A stretch of DNA of 64,000 nt. It comes from a virus. The position numbers and the translations under genes are program-made. Shown here in pieces: positions 1-8,530 of this stretch. Below the pieces are notes generated by a model. That model was not told the DNA's origin. It saw nothing but the letters and a program-made list of their open reading frames with translations, and did not search any database. The stretch is from the IMG/VR virus record IMGVR_UViG_3300042889_002115, positions 34,930 through 98,929 of that record; one strand, written 5' to 3'. Each line of letters starts with the position of its first letter. The first letter of the stretch is position 1.

Positions 1-366
1 GCCTTGATTGATGTCATGCGCAGCAGCAACATTCCTGTAAAAACTGTGGGCCTGGGCCAAATTGGATCAGCTGGCCTGTTGATATTTCTAGCAGGCTCGC
101 CGGGACGTAGAATACTTACTCCCAACACCAGTATCTTGAGTCACCAGTTCAGCTGGGGCAGTGATGGCAAGGTACATGAATTGTTTGCCACAATGAAAGA
201 ATTTGAGCTTACACAAAAACGCATGGTACAGCACTACAAGGATTGTACCGGGCTCGATGATGAAACAATTCGAGCCAAGTTGTTGCCACCACATGATGTT
301 TGGCTCAGTGCTCAAGAAGCCCTGGCACTGAACATCTGCGATGCTATTTCTGAACTGGCTCGCTGA
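1..366 (+). CDS. ClpP-like serine protease, C-terminal part (cut by window edge)
   Basis: The frame is open from base 1, so the N-terminus lies outside the window. The visible 121 residues follow the ClpP fold: a G-S-A-G segment aligns with the ASMG nucleophile motif, L-S-H-Q-F with the catalytic His loop, and H-D-V-W-L-S-A-Q-E-A-L with the catalytic Asp region. A complete Ser-His-Asp triad is therefore likely. It is clearly divergent from the second ClpP at 2005-2598. In phages such proteins act either as head-maturation proteases or as partners of Clp ATPases; the sequence here does not decide which. It converges with the 526-aa gene at 369-1949. Confidence 0.75.
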   Translation, partial: ALIDVMRSSNIPVKTVGLGQIGSAGLLIFLAGSPGRRILTPNTSILSHQFSWGSDGKVHELFATMKEFELTQKRMVQHYKDCTGLDDETIRAKLLPPHDVWLSAQEALALNICDAISELAR

Positions 367-368
367 GT

Positions 369-1949
369 TTAGCGTTTGGCCCGGCCAGTAACACTGGGAT
401 CAAAGTTTGGTTCTTGAGTTTGTTTTGATGCTCGGGCACCCGGTCCAGTTAGTCTTGGAGCACTAGTGATATTGTCCAAGGTATCTGTGTCCTGGTCAGC
501 TATCTCCGCATCACTCTTGGCAACTCCGGGAATGTCTCCTGGATCAAGGTCTGTACCACCCGGGGAGATTTCCACACTCATTTTACCCTTGATTTCACCT
601 GCAGATCCTTTGGTCTTGAGTTTAACTTGGCCGGATATTTTAGCAGGCCAAAAAGCCTCTGTGACCAACTTGTTGCCCTTGACGTTGGTGTAGAGTTGAA
701 TAAAGTTATAGCCCAAACTTTCAATCAATGCTGCTCTTAGGTCTGGCACGGCTCGATCAGAATTCACAGCCCGCATCACATCCGAAGTTACTGCATACCA
801 GGCCTTGCCACCGTCAGCAGCAGTACCATACAACACTTTGTCGCTGAGTTGTTTTTCAAAATTTTTCATAATGCCTCTTGGCAATGATTTGCCAGATTTC
901 ATACTGGCTTCTATCCGAGACACAAAATCTGAGTCAAACGGCAACATTGCATGATAGGCTTTTGGTACCTTGCTGGGATTAAGCAAATACAGATGGTTCA
1001 TCATGGCAAATGGTTGCGTGTATTGCGAAAGAGCAGGGTCTTGTGCAATATCCAAAAACTCCGCAGCATCAGGATATTTTTCACGTACCTCTTTTGGCAA
1101 CTTCATTGAACCAAGACTTGGTGGTGCTCCTTTGCCTGCTGCTTTGCTGGAAATCTTGACAGCATGACCTGTTGAATCGTTGACAACACTAAAACTATCA
1201 GCCAGCGGATTGTTTGACGCCTTGGGAAAGAACATGATCATGTCGGAAAGATCCCCCCCAACAAACTCTTGAAATTCTTCACGACTGCCCCGAACAAATG
1301 GCACTCCACCGCTGACCAATCCCAGAGCTCCAATGTATTCAGATGCATACAGTTCAATTGCCTTGGTTTGATCTTTGTTGAGATCTGAAGGAAATACCGG
1401 AACTTGTCCGTTGTTGGCCTGCTTGGCCAAATAAATTACTGCGTCACCCAGTTTTCCCATGTTCTGCAACGCAGGATTTTCTGCAATCTTGCTGTACATT
1501 TCTGAAGCCGGAAACCCGCCTGCTTTCAACAGAGAATCAATGTTGTTGCCAAGATCAGCAATTTCAGTGTCTGGATCAGTTGCAAAAACATCACTGGGTT
1601 TGATTTTAATATTTTCTGCTTCTTTACTGCCAAACTCCACAGTTTTCTGCAACTCAGTATTTTTGACTGTGCCGCCATCTGTGGTGCGCATGGTGATGGT
1701 TCCTTTGGGGCCACTGGCCAGCCAGGATGCAACCAAATTGGCATCTCCACGATTGATCACAACTTCGTCGCCATCAATTTTGGTGAACGGACTACCATTT
1801 TTGACCTTGTGTAAAAACAGTTCGGGCCGAGTGAACAGTGTTTTAGTTTTGGGATTGACCACTGCTGACATTTTTTTGGAAGGTATTTCGCCGGCTGCTA
1901 GACTGGCCTCTACCAGCATGTTATCGAGTAAGTTGAGTAGGTCTCTCAT
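369..1949 (-). CDS. Hypothetical protein, 526 aa, between two ClpP-like genes
   Basis: A long open frame starting M-R-D-L-L-N-L-L-D with no signal peptide or membrane segment. I do not recognise a family. The C-terminal 70 residues are rich in Pro, Gly and Asp and look disordered; the centre is mixed alpha/beta. The N-terminus (short leucine-rich helix, then an E-A-x-L-A-A-G-E-I-P segment) resembles the start of other large proteins in this phage such as the one at 44215. It is the only long minus-strand gene among the Clp genes, and its start codon overlaps the -35 box of the clpP promoter. A virion or internal protein is a guess only. Confidence 0.7.
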   Translation of the reverse strand: MRDLLNLLDNMLVEASLAAGEIPSKKMSAVVNPKTKTLFTRPELFLHKVKNGSPFTKIDGDEVVINRGDANLVASWLASGPKGTITMRTTDGGTVKNTELQKTVEFGSKEAENIKIKPSDVFATDPDTEIADLGNNIDSLLKAGGFPASEMYSKIAENPALQNMGKLGDAVIYLAKQANNGQVPVFPSDLNKDQTKAIELYASEYIGALGLVSGGVPFVRGSREEFQEFVGGDLSDMIMFFPKASNNPLADSFSVVNDSTGHAVKISSKAAGKGAPPSLGSMKLPKEVREKYPDAAEFLDIAQDPALSQYTQPFAMMNHLYLLNPSKVPKAYHAMLPFDSDFVSRIEASMKSGKSLPRGIMKNFEKQLSDKVLYGTAADGGKAWYAVTSDVMRAVNSDRAVPDLRAALIESLGYNFIQLYTNVKGNKLVTEAFWPAKISGQVKLKTKGSAGEIKGKMSVEISPGGTDLDPGDIPGVAKSDAEIADQDTDTLDNITSAPRLTGPGARASKQTQEPNFDPSVTGRAKR

Positions 1950-1977
1950 TGTGTTTTCCGTAAAAAGATGTTATACT
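1949..1977 (+). promoter_or_regulatory. Putative sigma70-type promoter of clpP
   Basis: TTGTGT (1949-1954), 17-nt spacer, TATACT (1972-1977), about 28 nt before the clpP start. It overlaps the start codon of the divergent 526-aa gene. Confidence 0.5.
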
Positions 1978-2004
1978 TACTTATCACTAACACAAGGAAC
2001 CCCT

Positions 2005-2598
2005 ATGTCAAACTTGGTACCAATGGTGCTGGAACAAACAGCCAAGGGCGAACGCAGCTACGATATCTACAGCCGTTTGCTCCGAGATCGCATCATCATG
2101 CTGCACACTGATGTGAATGAAAATTCAGCCAGCCTGATTGTGAGTCAGCTGTTGTTTTTGGAAGCAGACAATCCTGACAAAGACATCAGTTTTTACATCA
2201 ACTCACCAGGTGGCGCAGTCACAGCAGGCATGGCCATCTATGATACCATGCAGTTTATCAAATGTGATGTGCAGACCATTGTGATGGGGCAGGCATGCAG
2301 CATGGGCAGTTTGTTGGCACAAGCAGGCGCAGCAGGCAAACGCAGCATCCTGGCCAATGCACGACACATGATTCACCAGCCGTCGGGCGGAGCTCGTGGC
2401 CAGGCCACAGACATGCTGATTCAGGTGGAGGAAATTCTTGCCATGAAAAAGAACCTGACCGAGATCTATGTTGATCACAACTCAGCAGGCAAAACGTTTG
2501 ATCAGCTGAGTGCCGACATGGAACGGGATAACTACATGAGTGCAGATCAAGCAGTTGCTTATGGTCTTGCCGACAAAGTTATTTCTAAACGTGACTAA
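2005..2598 (+). CDS. clpP: ATP-dependent Clp protease proteolytic subunit
   Basis: A 197-aa protein, the normal length of mature ClpP. It should form the barrel peptidase that degrades substrates fed by a Clp ATPase. Catalytic residues are visible: Ser99 in G-Q-A-C-S-M-G-S, His124 in M-I-H-Q-P, Asp175 in E-R-D-N-Y-M-S-A. The strand/turn motif [10 protein letters not shown] is intact. The ATG at 2005 is chosen because the ClpP N-terminal pattern begins there and a promoter lies just upstream; a longer frame runs through the leader. A ClpA homologue with a ClpP-docking tripeptide lies at 56891, so a phage-owned ClpAP is plausible. Confidence 0.93.
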   Translation: MSNLVPMVLEQTAKGERSYDIYSRLLRDRIIMLHTDVNENSASLIVSQLLFLEADNPDKDISFYINSPGGAVTAGMAIYDTMQFIKCDVQTIVMGQACSMGSLLAQAGAAGKRSILANARHMIHQPSGGARGQATDMLIQVEEILAMKKNLTEIYVDHNSAGKTFDQLSADMERDNYMSADQAVAYGLADKVISKRD

Positions 2599-3907
2599 TC
2601 CTAACATTTTTTGTAGCACACCCTGGTACGAACTGCACATCTATTGGGATGGCAGTCTGGGTATCTGCTGCGCCGAAGCACACAAACTGTACTCGCCTGA
2701 CAGCAGATACAACATAGCTCGCATGAGCATTGTGGAATGGTTCAATTCTGAACCAGTGAAACAATTTAGAACTAGAATTTCTGGAAATGCTCGTATATCT
2801 CAATGCCGTCGTTGTTATGATGAGGAAGATTTTGGTGGCAATAGTCGTCGGCAACGATCCAATCAAAAAAGTGTAATCTTTGAACAAGCATTTGATGAAA
2901 GTTTTCAGCAAAGTCCGGGGCACCAGTATTTTGTAAATAGTGCTAATAACAATGGTGCAACTGAAACCTACCCAATAGACATGCACATTGATTTAGGCAA
3001 TCACTGTAATCTTGCCTGTAAAATGTGCTTCCCTCGGGCCAGTAGTAAAATCGCAATGCAAGAAGTAAAATGGGGCATCGAATCCAGTAAACAGTATGTT
3101 GGTACTGATTGGACCAGAGATCAGTTGGTCTGGAACAATTTTAAAACCCAACTGGTAAACATTCACAAATTAAAAAATATTCACTTTATGGGCGGTGAGA
3201 CTCTGATCTCTCCAAGATTTGAGGACCTGGTGGACACACTAACAGCACATGAGCGATTTGATGTGGGGTTTAGTTTTGTGACCAATGGCACCACGGTAAA
3301 TCCTGCATTGATGAACAAGCTAAAAAAATTCAGTAGAGTAGGAATAGAAGTCAGTATTGAAACAACCACTCCACACAACTCCTATGTAAGACAAGGCACA
3401 GACACCAGTCAAGTGCTGAAAAACATAGCCTGGTATCAGTCACAGGCCAACAATACCACTATTTCAGTAGCTCTGCGTCCAGCAATCAGTATGTTGACCA
3501 TTGGATATTATTCTTCTTTGTTGGAGTATGCCTGGCACAATCAGTTGATCATAAAATCGTTGTTGGTAACAGATCCAGATTTTTTAAATGCCAGCAATCT
3601 CCCAACTGATGTGAAACAGCATTACTCTGGAACATTTGACAAAATCATCTCAAAATCGTCCCACATCACAGTTGATCCAGATTACAACGCTAGTGATCCC
3701 AACAATTATCAAACTGTGATTCAACAACAGGCTCACATGTGCAAACAATTGTTGAACACACCGGCTCACCACAACAGTTTGCACAATCATCGACTACTGG
3801 TAGAGCATTGTCAGCGATGGGACAAGGTGTACGGGCACAACGCAACAGTGCTGTATCCTGAACTGCAAGACATCTGGACTCAATATGACTACACTGGTTC
3901 AACTTGA
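2591..3907 (+). CDS. Radical SAM protein with N-terminal twitch/SPASM-like cysteine region
   Basis: A 438-aa protein starting with GTG at 2591, overlapping the end of clpP by 8 nt. The radical SAM cluster motif is C139-x3-C143-x2-C146. The preceding 130 residues contain C8, C26-C27 and C72-x2-C75 in a W-D-G-S-L-G-I-C-C context, like the auxiliary-cluster (SPASM/twitch) region usually found C-terminally. M-G-G-E-T at about 199 is the SAM-binding GGE motif. The substrate is unknown; such enzymes often modify peptides or sugars. The next gene overlaps it by 23 nt, suggesting a coupled partner. A longer frame (from 2540) is less likely because it lies within clpP. Confidence 0.85.
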   Translation: MTNPNIFCSTPWYELHIYWDGSLGICCAEAHKLYSPDSRYNIARMSIVEWFNSEPVKQFRTRISGNARISQCRRCYDEEDFGGNSRRQRSNQKSVIFEQAFDESFQQSPGHQYFVNSANNNGATETYPIDMHIDLGNHCNLACKMCFPRASSKIAMQEVKWGIESSKQYVGTDWTRDQLVWNNFKTQLVNIHKLKNIHFMGGETLISPRFEDLVDTLTAHERFDVGFSFVTNGTTVNPALMNKLKKFSRVGIEVSIETTTPHNSYVRQGTDTSQVLKNIAWYQSQANNTTISVALRPAISMLTIGYYSSLLEYAWHNQLIIKSLLVTDPDFLNASNLPTDVKQHYSGTFDKIISKSSHITVDPDYNASDPNNYQTVIQQQAHMCKQLLNTPAHHNSLHNHRLLVEHCQRWDKVYGHNATVLYPELQDIWTQYDYTGST

Positions 3908-4316
3908 ACTAACGCTGGAACCAGTGCATCTGCCCTGGATCGAAGTGGCACTAGACGGCATCAAGTACACTCAACAGTTGACCAAAGAAACGGCGTTTGT
4001 ATTTGAATTTGAAACTGACGTTCAGCAACTGCTGCTGACAGTGACTCATTTCAACAAACTGCCCGATGATCCGTCAACTGCGGTAATAGTCAAACAGTTG
4101 AGTTTTTTTGGAATATCAGATCCTAAATTCATATGGCAGGCACAATATAGACCCGAATATCCTGAACCCTGGTTTGGCCAACAACGTCCGTCTCCGCCAG
4201 AGATTGTGACTAGTGCCACCTACCTGGGCTGGAACGGAGTTTGGAGTTTGGAGTTTGGGGTGCCAGTATTCACATGGATACACCAGATTCAAAATCTTGG
4301 CTGGATTTACGATTGA
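3885..4316 (+). CDS. Hypothetical beta-rich protein, 143 aa, partner of radical SAM gene
   Basis: Overlaps the radical SAM gene by 23 nt. Predicted all-beta by alternation of hydrophobic residues. The C-terminus, with W-N-G-V-W-S-L-E-F-G-V-P-V-F-T-W, resembles the end of the 144-aa protein at 60346 (N-G-T-L-S-L-K-F-T-T-P-V-Y-L-W-L), so the two are probably distant paralogues. Function unknown; it could be the substrate or an accessory of the radical SAM enzyme, by position only. Confidence 0.7.
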   Translation: MTTLVQLELTLEPVHLPWIEVALDGIKYTQQLTKETAFVFEFETDVQQLLLTVTHFNKLPDDPSTAVIVKQLSFFGISDPKFIWQAQYRPEYPEPWFGQQRPSPPEIVTSATYLGWNGVWSLEFGVPVFTWIHQIQNLGWIYD

Positions 4317-4324
4317 TGTCCAAT

Positions 4325-4353
4325 TTGACCTAAATTCCCATTTGTGCTATAAT
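4325..4353 (+). promoter_or_regulatory. Sigma70-type promoter, first of the early series
   Basis: TTGACC (4325-4330), 17 nt, TATAAT (4348-4353) with TGC just before the -10. It drives the SWIM-finger gene at 4404. Confidence 0.85.
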
Positions 4354-4403
4354 ATACACATAGATAGCAACAAAATTCTCAAAGAACACTTTGGAGTCGA
4401 AGA

Positions 4404-4754
4404 ATGAAATGGTTTGCTGAAACAACTGTGTGGAGTGACACCAACATTCCCAATGGTGTGTACTTGCTGGACGATGGCAAAAGCAAGATGTATGCATTCC
4501 GTCCACAGAGCACTGGTGCTATAAAAGTTTTCAAGAATGCAATCCGTATTGACACTCGTGGACGCAAGTTTGTGGTCAATCCTGTGCAGTTTGCAACTGG
4601 TGTGAAAGAACCAGAACCTCAAGGTCGTGCCTGGACAGTAAAAGGCAGCAAGGGCGACGAGTACAAGGTCACAGAGTTGAACGGAAACTTTTCTTGCACC
4701 TGTTCAGGATTTCGATTCCGGGGGGACTGCAAGCACGTTAAGGGTGTGACATGA
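4404..4754 (+). CDS. SWIM-type zinc-finger protein, 116 aa
   Basis: The C-terminus carries a SWIM finger: C98-x-C100, then C109-x-H111 in the C-T-C-S-G-F-R-F-R-G-D-C-K-H context. SWIM fingers bind zinc and mediate DNA or protein contacts. The N-terminal 80 residues form a small beta domain (T-N-I-P-N-G-V-Y-L-L-D) without an obvious catalytic motif. It lies directly behind a strong promoter and overlaps the next gene by 4 nt, so it is probably expressed early as a regulatory or DNA-binding protein. Confidence 0.85.
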   Translation: MKWFAETTVWSDTNIPNGVYLLDDGKSKMYAFRPQSTGAIKVFKNAIRIDTRGRKFVVNPVQFATGVKEPEPQGRAWTVKGSKGDEYKVTELNGNFSCTCSGFRFRGDCKHVKGVT

Positions 4755-4981
4755 ATTCAGCACAACGACGACAGGATGACCGAAAGTGGAAGTACCAGAT
4801 CAAGTTAACTTTGGAGGAGGCAGATCGTAACGGGTATGACAACATGTTTGACTGGTGCCGCACCACGTTTGGCAATGGTATACACAATGATCTTTGGCGG
4901 GAAAAACATCAAGAAACTGGCACCTGGTGGCAGTTCAGTGACAGCAAGGCCGCCGCACTGTTTGCACTGAAATGGTCGTAA
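4751..4981 (+). CDS. Small protein of the F-x-L-K-W family, 76 aa
   Basis: Starts with an ATGA overlap on the SWIM gene. It contains D-W-C-R-T-T-F-G in the middle and ends W-W-Q-F-S-D-S-K-A-A-A-L-F-A-L-K-W-S, the signature shared by seven tiny proteins in 4.7-20.3 kb. It is followed at once by a terminator. Function unknown. Confidence 0.8.
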   Translation: MNSAQRRQDDRKWKYQIKLTLEEADRNGYDNMFDWCRTTFGNGIHNDLWREKHQETGTWWQFSDSKAAALFALKWS

Positions 4982-5005
4982 GAAAGCCCCTTTCGGGGCT
5001 TTCAT
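4982..5005. terminator. Bidirectional intrinsic terminator
   Basis: An inverted repeat GAAAGCCCC / GGGGCTTTC with a short loop, flanked by A-rich and T-rich tracts. It lies between the convergent genes ending at 4981 and 5009, so it can serve both strands. Confidence 0.85.
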
Positions 5006-5008
5006 TTC

Positions 5009-5236
5009 TTACGCCTGGTCTACAAACTTCTTGAGTTCTTCAGCCTTGCTCACAATATCCGCACTAGACGGAAAGTCCGGTAAGGCTGGAAATGCAAGTG
5101 AGTCACGATTGGCATCAGTTAACTTGGCATGATACTCATTTATCTTAGCCTCGCGAGTTTGGTAGATTGGCGTTTGGAGTATTTCCCTAGCCAAGTGTAA
5201 GAGTTCGAGACGAATCTCATAGGGTGTTTTGCTCAT
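5009..5236 (-). CDS. Conserved small phage protein, 75 aa
   Basis: Begins M-S-K-T-P-Y-E-I-R-L-E-L-L, a start I associate with small T4-like phage proteins. It is mostly helical and acidic, with no membrane segment. A good ribosome site (AGGAGA) sits 6-8 nt upstream of the ATG. Function unknown. Confidence 0.8.
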   Translation of the reverse strand: MSKTPYEIRLELLHLAREILQTPIYQTREAKINEYHAKLTDANRDSLAFPALPDFPSSADIVSKAEELKKFVDQA

Positions 5237-5308
5237 GTTTTTCTCCTGTGTGATGTGTGTGTAATCGTGCCCCGCCCTTTGCAGGACAAGATTGCTACAC
5301 GAGCAAGT

Positions 5309-5740
5309 TTACTTATAGATGTAGTTGATGGTGTTGGAATTTTCACGCAATTCTCTAGCACCATTTTTCAAATGAAATCGTCGAGCCATTTCGGTCTTGG
5401 GACTTAGGGTCACATAGGTGCTGATATCGGGAAATTCTTGCTGAATGCTGGTCTGAGCCTGCTGGATTAGTTCTCGGCCTGCGCCAGCGGCATAGCTCCA
5501 AATGGTGTAAAATACCGCAGTTGTGGCACTCTCGACCAAGCCAACCAAGTCTTCCACAGCAGCAGGAACCACAGTCAAAAACTTCACACAGGTCACTGCC
5601 AGAGTTTGGTCACCATTTTTCAGCATGTAGATTCTGCTGTTGGCATTGACTCTTTGGCTTAGAGGAATTTCGGGACGTACCGGGTCATCCTGAATCAAGG
5701 TCTCAAGCTCGTCGGTAATGGTTGTGATGGTGTGTAACAT
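5309..5740 (-). CDS. Probable GNAT-like protein, 143 aa
   Basis: The C-terminal half has I-W-S-Y-A-A-G-A-G-R-E-L-I-Q-Q-A, like the acetyl-CoA loop and helix of GNAT acetyltransferases, then T-L-S-P-K-T-E-M-A-R-R-F-H-L-K-N-G-A, like the GNAT strand 5 / helix region that ends in an asparagine-glycine. The N-terminal third is short for a full GNAT. A TAAATAG box on this strand (5772-5766) lies about 26 nt upstream, consistent with late expression. The assignment is by motif only; no substrate can be named. Confidence 0.6.
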   Translation of the reverse strand: MLHTITTITDELETLIQDDPVRPEIPLSQRVNANSRIYMLKNGDQTLAVTCVKFLTVVPAAVEDLVGLVESATTAVFYTIWSYAAGAGRELIQQAQTSIQQEFPDISTYVTLSPKTEMARRFHLKNGARELRENSNTINYIYK

Positions 5741-5765
5741 AATCTACGCCATTCGTTATATACAG

Positions 5766-5773
5766 CTATTTAT
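5766..5773 (-). promoter_or_regulatory. Putative late-type box (ATAAATAG)
   Basis: Read on the minus strand, about 26 nt upstream of the start at 5740. It resembles the T4 late promoter core TATAAATA. Confidence 0.4.
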
Positions 5774-5841
5774 CTTTGGCATCAAAATTTGATATTTTTT
5801 ATCAAAACAATAGATTATGGCAACATGTGTGCCAAACATGC

Positions 5842-5870
5842 TTGATTATATCGCACACATGCGTTATACT
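5842..5870 (+). promoter_or_regulatory. Sigma70-type promoter
   Basis: TTGATT (5842-5847), 17 nt, TATACT (5865-5870). It precedes the wHTH-like gene at 5926. Confidence 0.65.
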
Positions 5871-5925
5871 AGTATCATGCTGTGACGCAAACAGCTAATT
5901 TAACTTACTTTGAAAGGTAACAATT

Positions 5926-6192
5926 ATGCGCTTTAATCCAGAAACTAAAACCTACAAACTTTTCTCCGCTCTCAATGCAGGCGAGAAAGTGTCCGCCAGT
6001 GTCGCTTCCAAGCGTTTTGGCATCAAGAACATTTCCGCTGAAGTGTCACGTATCCGTCAAGCAGGCTTTGCTGTGTACGGCAACTCCCGTGTGGCCGGCA
6101 ACGGTATCAAGGTTACAGAATATGTAATCGGCAAACCAAGCCGCAAGATTGTGGCTGCTGGCTACAAGGCCATGGCCATGGGCCTGGTCTAA
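5926..6192 (+). CDS. Small winged-helix-like DNA-binding protein, 88 aa
   Basis: Residues 15-50 read as a helix-turn-helix followed by a wing: L-N-A-G-E-K-V-S-A-S-V-A-S-K-R-F-G-I, then A-E-V-S-R-I-R-Q-A-G-F-A-V-Y. This pattern is common in small phage wHTH proteins. The C-terminus (P-S-R-K-I-V-A-A-G-Y-K-A-M-A-M-G) is an extra helix. It has its own promoter and is followed by a hairpin terminator, so it is a single-gene unit, fitting a regulator or an abundant nucleoid-type protein. The specific DNA target is unknown. Confidence 0.75.
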   Translation: MRFNPETKTYKLFSALNAGEKVSASVASKRFGIKNISAEVSRIRQAGFAVYGNSRVAGNGIKVTEYVIGKPSRKIVAAGYKAMAMGLV

Positions 6193-6233
6193 TACAGACT
6201 CGCTGTCCGATTCAGACCGGACACTTAGGTAAA

Positions 6234-6260
6234 CAAGGCCCGTGCAATGCGGGCTTTCTC
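6234..6260 (+). terminator. Intrinsic terminator after the wHTH gene
   Basis: Stem GCCCG (6238-6242) / CGGGC (6250-6254) followed by TTTCT. A weaker hairpin GTCCG/CGGAC lies just upstream (about 6203-6221). Confidence 0.7.
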
Positions 6261-6289
6261 TTGACCATTAATTCAAGATGTTGTATAAT
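6261..6289 (+). promoter_or_regulatory. Sigma70-type promoter
   Basis: TTGACC (6261-6266), 17 nt, TATAAT (6284-6289). It begins immediately after the preceding terminator and drives the operon starting at 6310. Confidence 0.85.
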
Positions 6290-6309
6290 TGTTCAGCAAA
6301 GGAGTAAGC

Positions 6310-6762
6310 ATGTTTTTAAAACTACTGGAGCGTCTGGGCCGAAAAAGGATTGTTTACGATCGCCTGGACAATGAACCGTATCTGGAGCGTTACTATATTT
6401 TTCTCAAGGACCGAAGCTGGTTCCCTTTTAATGTGTTCCTTCACAAGTTTCTCAAGAGTGATCCTGACGATGTGCATGATCATCCGTGGCCATTTGCCAC
6501 ACTAATTTTGAAAGGTGGATACTGGGAGTGGCGCCCGCAGTTTGATGCACAAGGTAACAAGGCCGGAGAGATTGCCAAATGGTGCGGTGCCGGTAGCTTT
6601 AGAACTGCTCGAGCCACAACATATCACCGCATTGAACTGGATCCCACAGTGGAATGTTGGACCTTGTTCATGCCTGGTGCCAAACAACGAGACTGGGGAT
6701 TCCTTGTGAAAAACAAGTGGGTACAGTGGGAACAATATTTAACTCAAAGGAAAACAGCATGA
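6310..6762 (+). CDS. Cupin-fold protein, 150 aa
   Basis: A single-domain cupin. D-D-V-H56-D-H58-P-W-P-F-A-T-L-I-L-K-G-G-Y-W-E-W gives the first cupin motif (two His, Gly-rich turn, acidic residue). T-T-Y-H106-R-I-E-L followed by W-T-L-F-M-P-G gives the second. Metal binding by H56, H58 and H106 is likely. The reaction is unknown; such phage cupins are often annotated as putative dioxygenases. The ATG at 6310 follows GGAG at 6301; an in-frame codon further upstream lies in the promoter. It overlaps the next gene by 4 nt. Confidence 0.75.
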   Translation: MFLKLLERLGRKRIVYDRLDNEPYLERYYIFLKDRSWFPFNVFLHKFLKSDPDDVHDHPWPFATLILKGGYWEWRPQFDAQGNKAGEIAKWCGAGSFRTARATTYHRIELDPTVECWTLFMPGAKQRDWGFLVKNKWVQWEQYLTQRKTA

Positions 6763-7061
6763 AATGGTTTGACAAATGGTTTCTCAACAAATCCAAGTGG
6801 GCCTGGCAGCACCGCAACGACGAACCTAATGTGGCTGAGGTAGAAACAAACAGCGTATCAAGATTGGTTGGCCGTGAGCATGACTGGCACGAAAATCTCA
6901 GCTTGTCGATAACTACTGCAAATGGTGGAAAAATTGTTTCGTTCAGGCGCTATGATCACAAGACTGATCGCCATGACAACAAGATCTATGTTGTGCCCGA
7001 TGATCTGGACTTTAATGCAGAACTGGGCAAGATGATCACTTTGGAAAGCATGCGAGGTTAA
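6759..7061 (+). CDS. Hypothetical protein, 100 aa
   Basis: Starts with an ATGA overlap on the cupin gene. The N-terminus is Trp/Lys-rich (M-K-W-F-D-K-W-F); the rest is a hydrophilic beta-rich domain ending L-E-S-M-R-G. No motif is recognised. It is translationally coupled inside the 6310-10112 operon. Confidence 0.75.
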   Translation: MKWFDKWFLNKSKWAWQHRNDEPNVAEVETNSVSRLVGREHDWHENLSLSITTANGGKIVSFRRYDHKTDRHDNKIYVVPDDLDFNAELGKMITLESMRG

Positions 7062-7063
7062 AT

Positions 7064-7429
7064 ATGGACTTGATCATGGAGTTTTTAGAACTGGCTGGAT
7101 ATGTTGCAATTGCATATGGCATTGTTAGATGGATGACCAAAACGGCCGTGCCAAGTGAGACCAACCAGGTCCTGACCGAAATCCAGGATGGTAGCTTGAT
7201 ACCACTCACTGTTGAACTTGACAACAATACCTTTTTGTGCTATAATATGTTAACAAAGGAATTTGTGTGTCAGGGCAATGATCTCAACGAGATCATGAAA
7301 CGGTTCACTGAACGATTCCCTGACACAATGTTGTCCTTTTATGATGACAACAGTGTCGCAGTCAAAATCTTGAACGAACAACGCAGGAGTTTACTTGAAA
7401 ATCGCAATTGCATCGGACCTACACCTTGA
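7064..7429 (+). CDS. Membrane-anchored hypothetical protein, 121 aa
   Basis: Residues 6-22 form one hydrophobic segment (L-E-L-A-G-Y-V-A-I-A-Y-G-I-V), then a cytoplasmic-type soluble domain with V-E-L-D-N-N-T-F-L-C-Y-N. The 3' end overlaps the phosphoesterase start by 35 nt and contains an internal promoter. Function unknown. Confidence 0.75.
   Translation: MDLIMEFLELAGYVAIAYGIVRWMTKTAVPSETNQVLTEIQDGSLIPLTVELDNNTFLCYNMLTKEFVCQGNDLNEIMKRFTERFPDTMLSFYDDNSVAVKILNEQRRSLLENRNCIGPTP
7218..7246 (+). promoter_or_regulatory. Internal sigma70-type promoter
   Basis: TTGACA (7218-7223), 17 nt, TATAAT (7241-7246) with TGC before the -10. It lies inside the membrane-protein gene and would give separate expression of the phosphoesterase at 7395. 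Confidence 0.7.
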
Positions 7430-8273
7430 ATTTGGTGACCTGGAGTTTGACAACAGCAGCCACGCTGATGTGTTGATCCTGAGTGGCGATATCCTTGTGG
7501 CCCGAGATATCACACAACATGATCCCCACAACATCATGGGAACAGAATACCGTAGCAATCGATATCACAACTTTATGCAACGCTGCTGTGAACAGTTTGC
7601 TCATGTGATCTACGTCATGGGTAATCACGAACACTATCATCATGACTTTGCCAAGACCGAAAGTCATCTCAAAGATGTGCTTGGTTACCTGAAAAACTTG
7701 TATATCCTTGAGCGTGAAATCAAGGTCATTGACAACGTTACCTTTGTTGGTGGCACGTTATGGACTGACATGAACCAGGAAGATCCGCTGACCTTGTACC
7801 ACATGAAGAGCATGATGAATGATTTCAGGATCATCAGCAACAGCAACAAACAGGTCAATTATAGAACTTTTGATGATGTTGACAATCCTGAAAAACCAAC
7901 TTTTAGAACTCGGGAGGCCAAATTCAGCCCGGAGGATTCAGTAGAACAACATCGTATGTTTGTGGCCTACCTTCAACACTGTGTTGAAGGCCGAGCAGAT
8001 CAAAAGTTTGTGGTGGCGGGGCATCATGCACCCAGCAGACTCAGCACACATGCACAGTATGCCAACGCCACTCTGATGAACGGTGCCTACCGTTCAGACT
8101 TGGATGAATACATTCAGGATCATCCGCAGATTCGACTGTGGACTCATGGGCACACGCATCACAATTTTGACTACATGATTGGCGAAACTAGAGTGGTATG
8201 TAACCCGCGTGGTTATCATGGGCATGAGCAACAGGCCGCTACCTGGCAACTGCAAACCGTGGAGATTCAATGA
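7395..8273 (+). CDS. Calcineurin-like metallophosphoesterase, 292 aa
   Basis: All metal-binding motifs of the family are present: S-D-L-H-L-E near the N-terminus, L-S-G-D-I, M-G-N-H-E-H, V-A-G-H-H-A-P and a final G-H-T-H. It should hydrolyse phosphate esters using two metal ions; the substrate is unknown (nucleotides, cyclic nucleotides or DNA ends are possible). TTG is the likely start: the SDLH strand begins right there and AGGAG lies 6 nt before. It overlaps the next gene by ATGA. Confidence 0.88.
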   Translation: MKIAIASDLHLEFGDLEFDNSSHADVLILSGDILVARDITQHDPHNIMGTEYRSNRYHNFMQRCCEQFAHVIYVMGNHEHYHHDFAKTESHLKDVLGYLKNLYILEREIKVIDNVTFVGGTLWTDMNQEDPLTLYHMKSMMNDFRIISNSNKQVNYRTFDDVDNPEKPTFRTREAKFSPEDSVEQHRMFVAYLQHCVEGRADQKFVVAGHHAPSRLSTHAQYANATLMNGAYRSDLDEYIQDHPQIRLWTHGHTHHNFDYMIGETRVVCNPRGYHGHEQQAATWQLQTVEIQ

Positions 8274-8530
8274 GCCAACAAGAAACTACTGCCAAGGGCC
8301 AACGAGGCATACTGATCACTGGTATGGATAATCAAGTGTACTTTAGACAGTACGCCAGTGACTACACCTTTGTTGACTACATGTTGACCAACTATGACGT
8401 TGAGATTGAAATCACTGATGCAGACGCTGCCTTGATCAGAAACGAAAGCGGCAACTTTCTTGACTACACTTCTGAAAGCATGAGTGTTGTGGCAAACAGT
8501 AACCTTGGTAGTGACAATGACCGAACTTGA
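8270..8530 (+). CDS. Hypothetical protein, 86 aa
   Basis: ATGA overlap with the phosphoesterase. An acidic, beta-rich small protein; R-G-I-L-I-T-G-M-D-N-Q-V-Y-F-R suggests a beta hairpin. No family recognised. It is in the same early operon as its neighbours. Confidence 0.72.
   Translation: MSQQETTAKGQRGILITGMDNQVYFRQYASDYTFVDYMLTNYDVEIEITDADAALIRNESGNFLDYTSESMSVVANSNLGSDNDRT

Noticed and set aside
1459-2004. Long plus-strand frame leading into clpP
   Set aside because: It is antisense to the 526-aa gene and only the part from 2005 has ClpP sequence and proper start signals.
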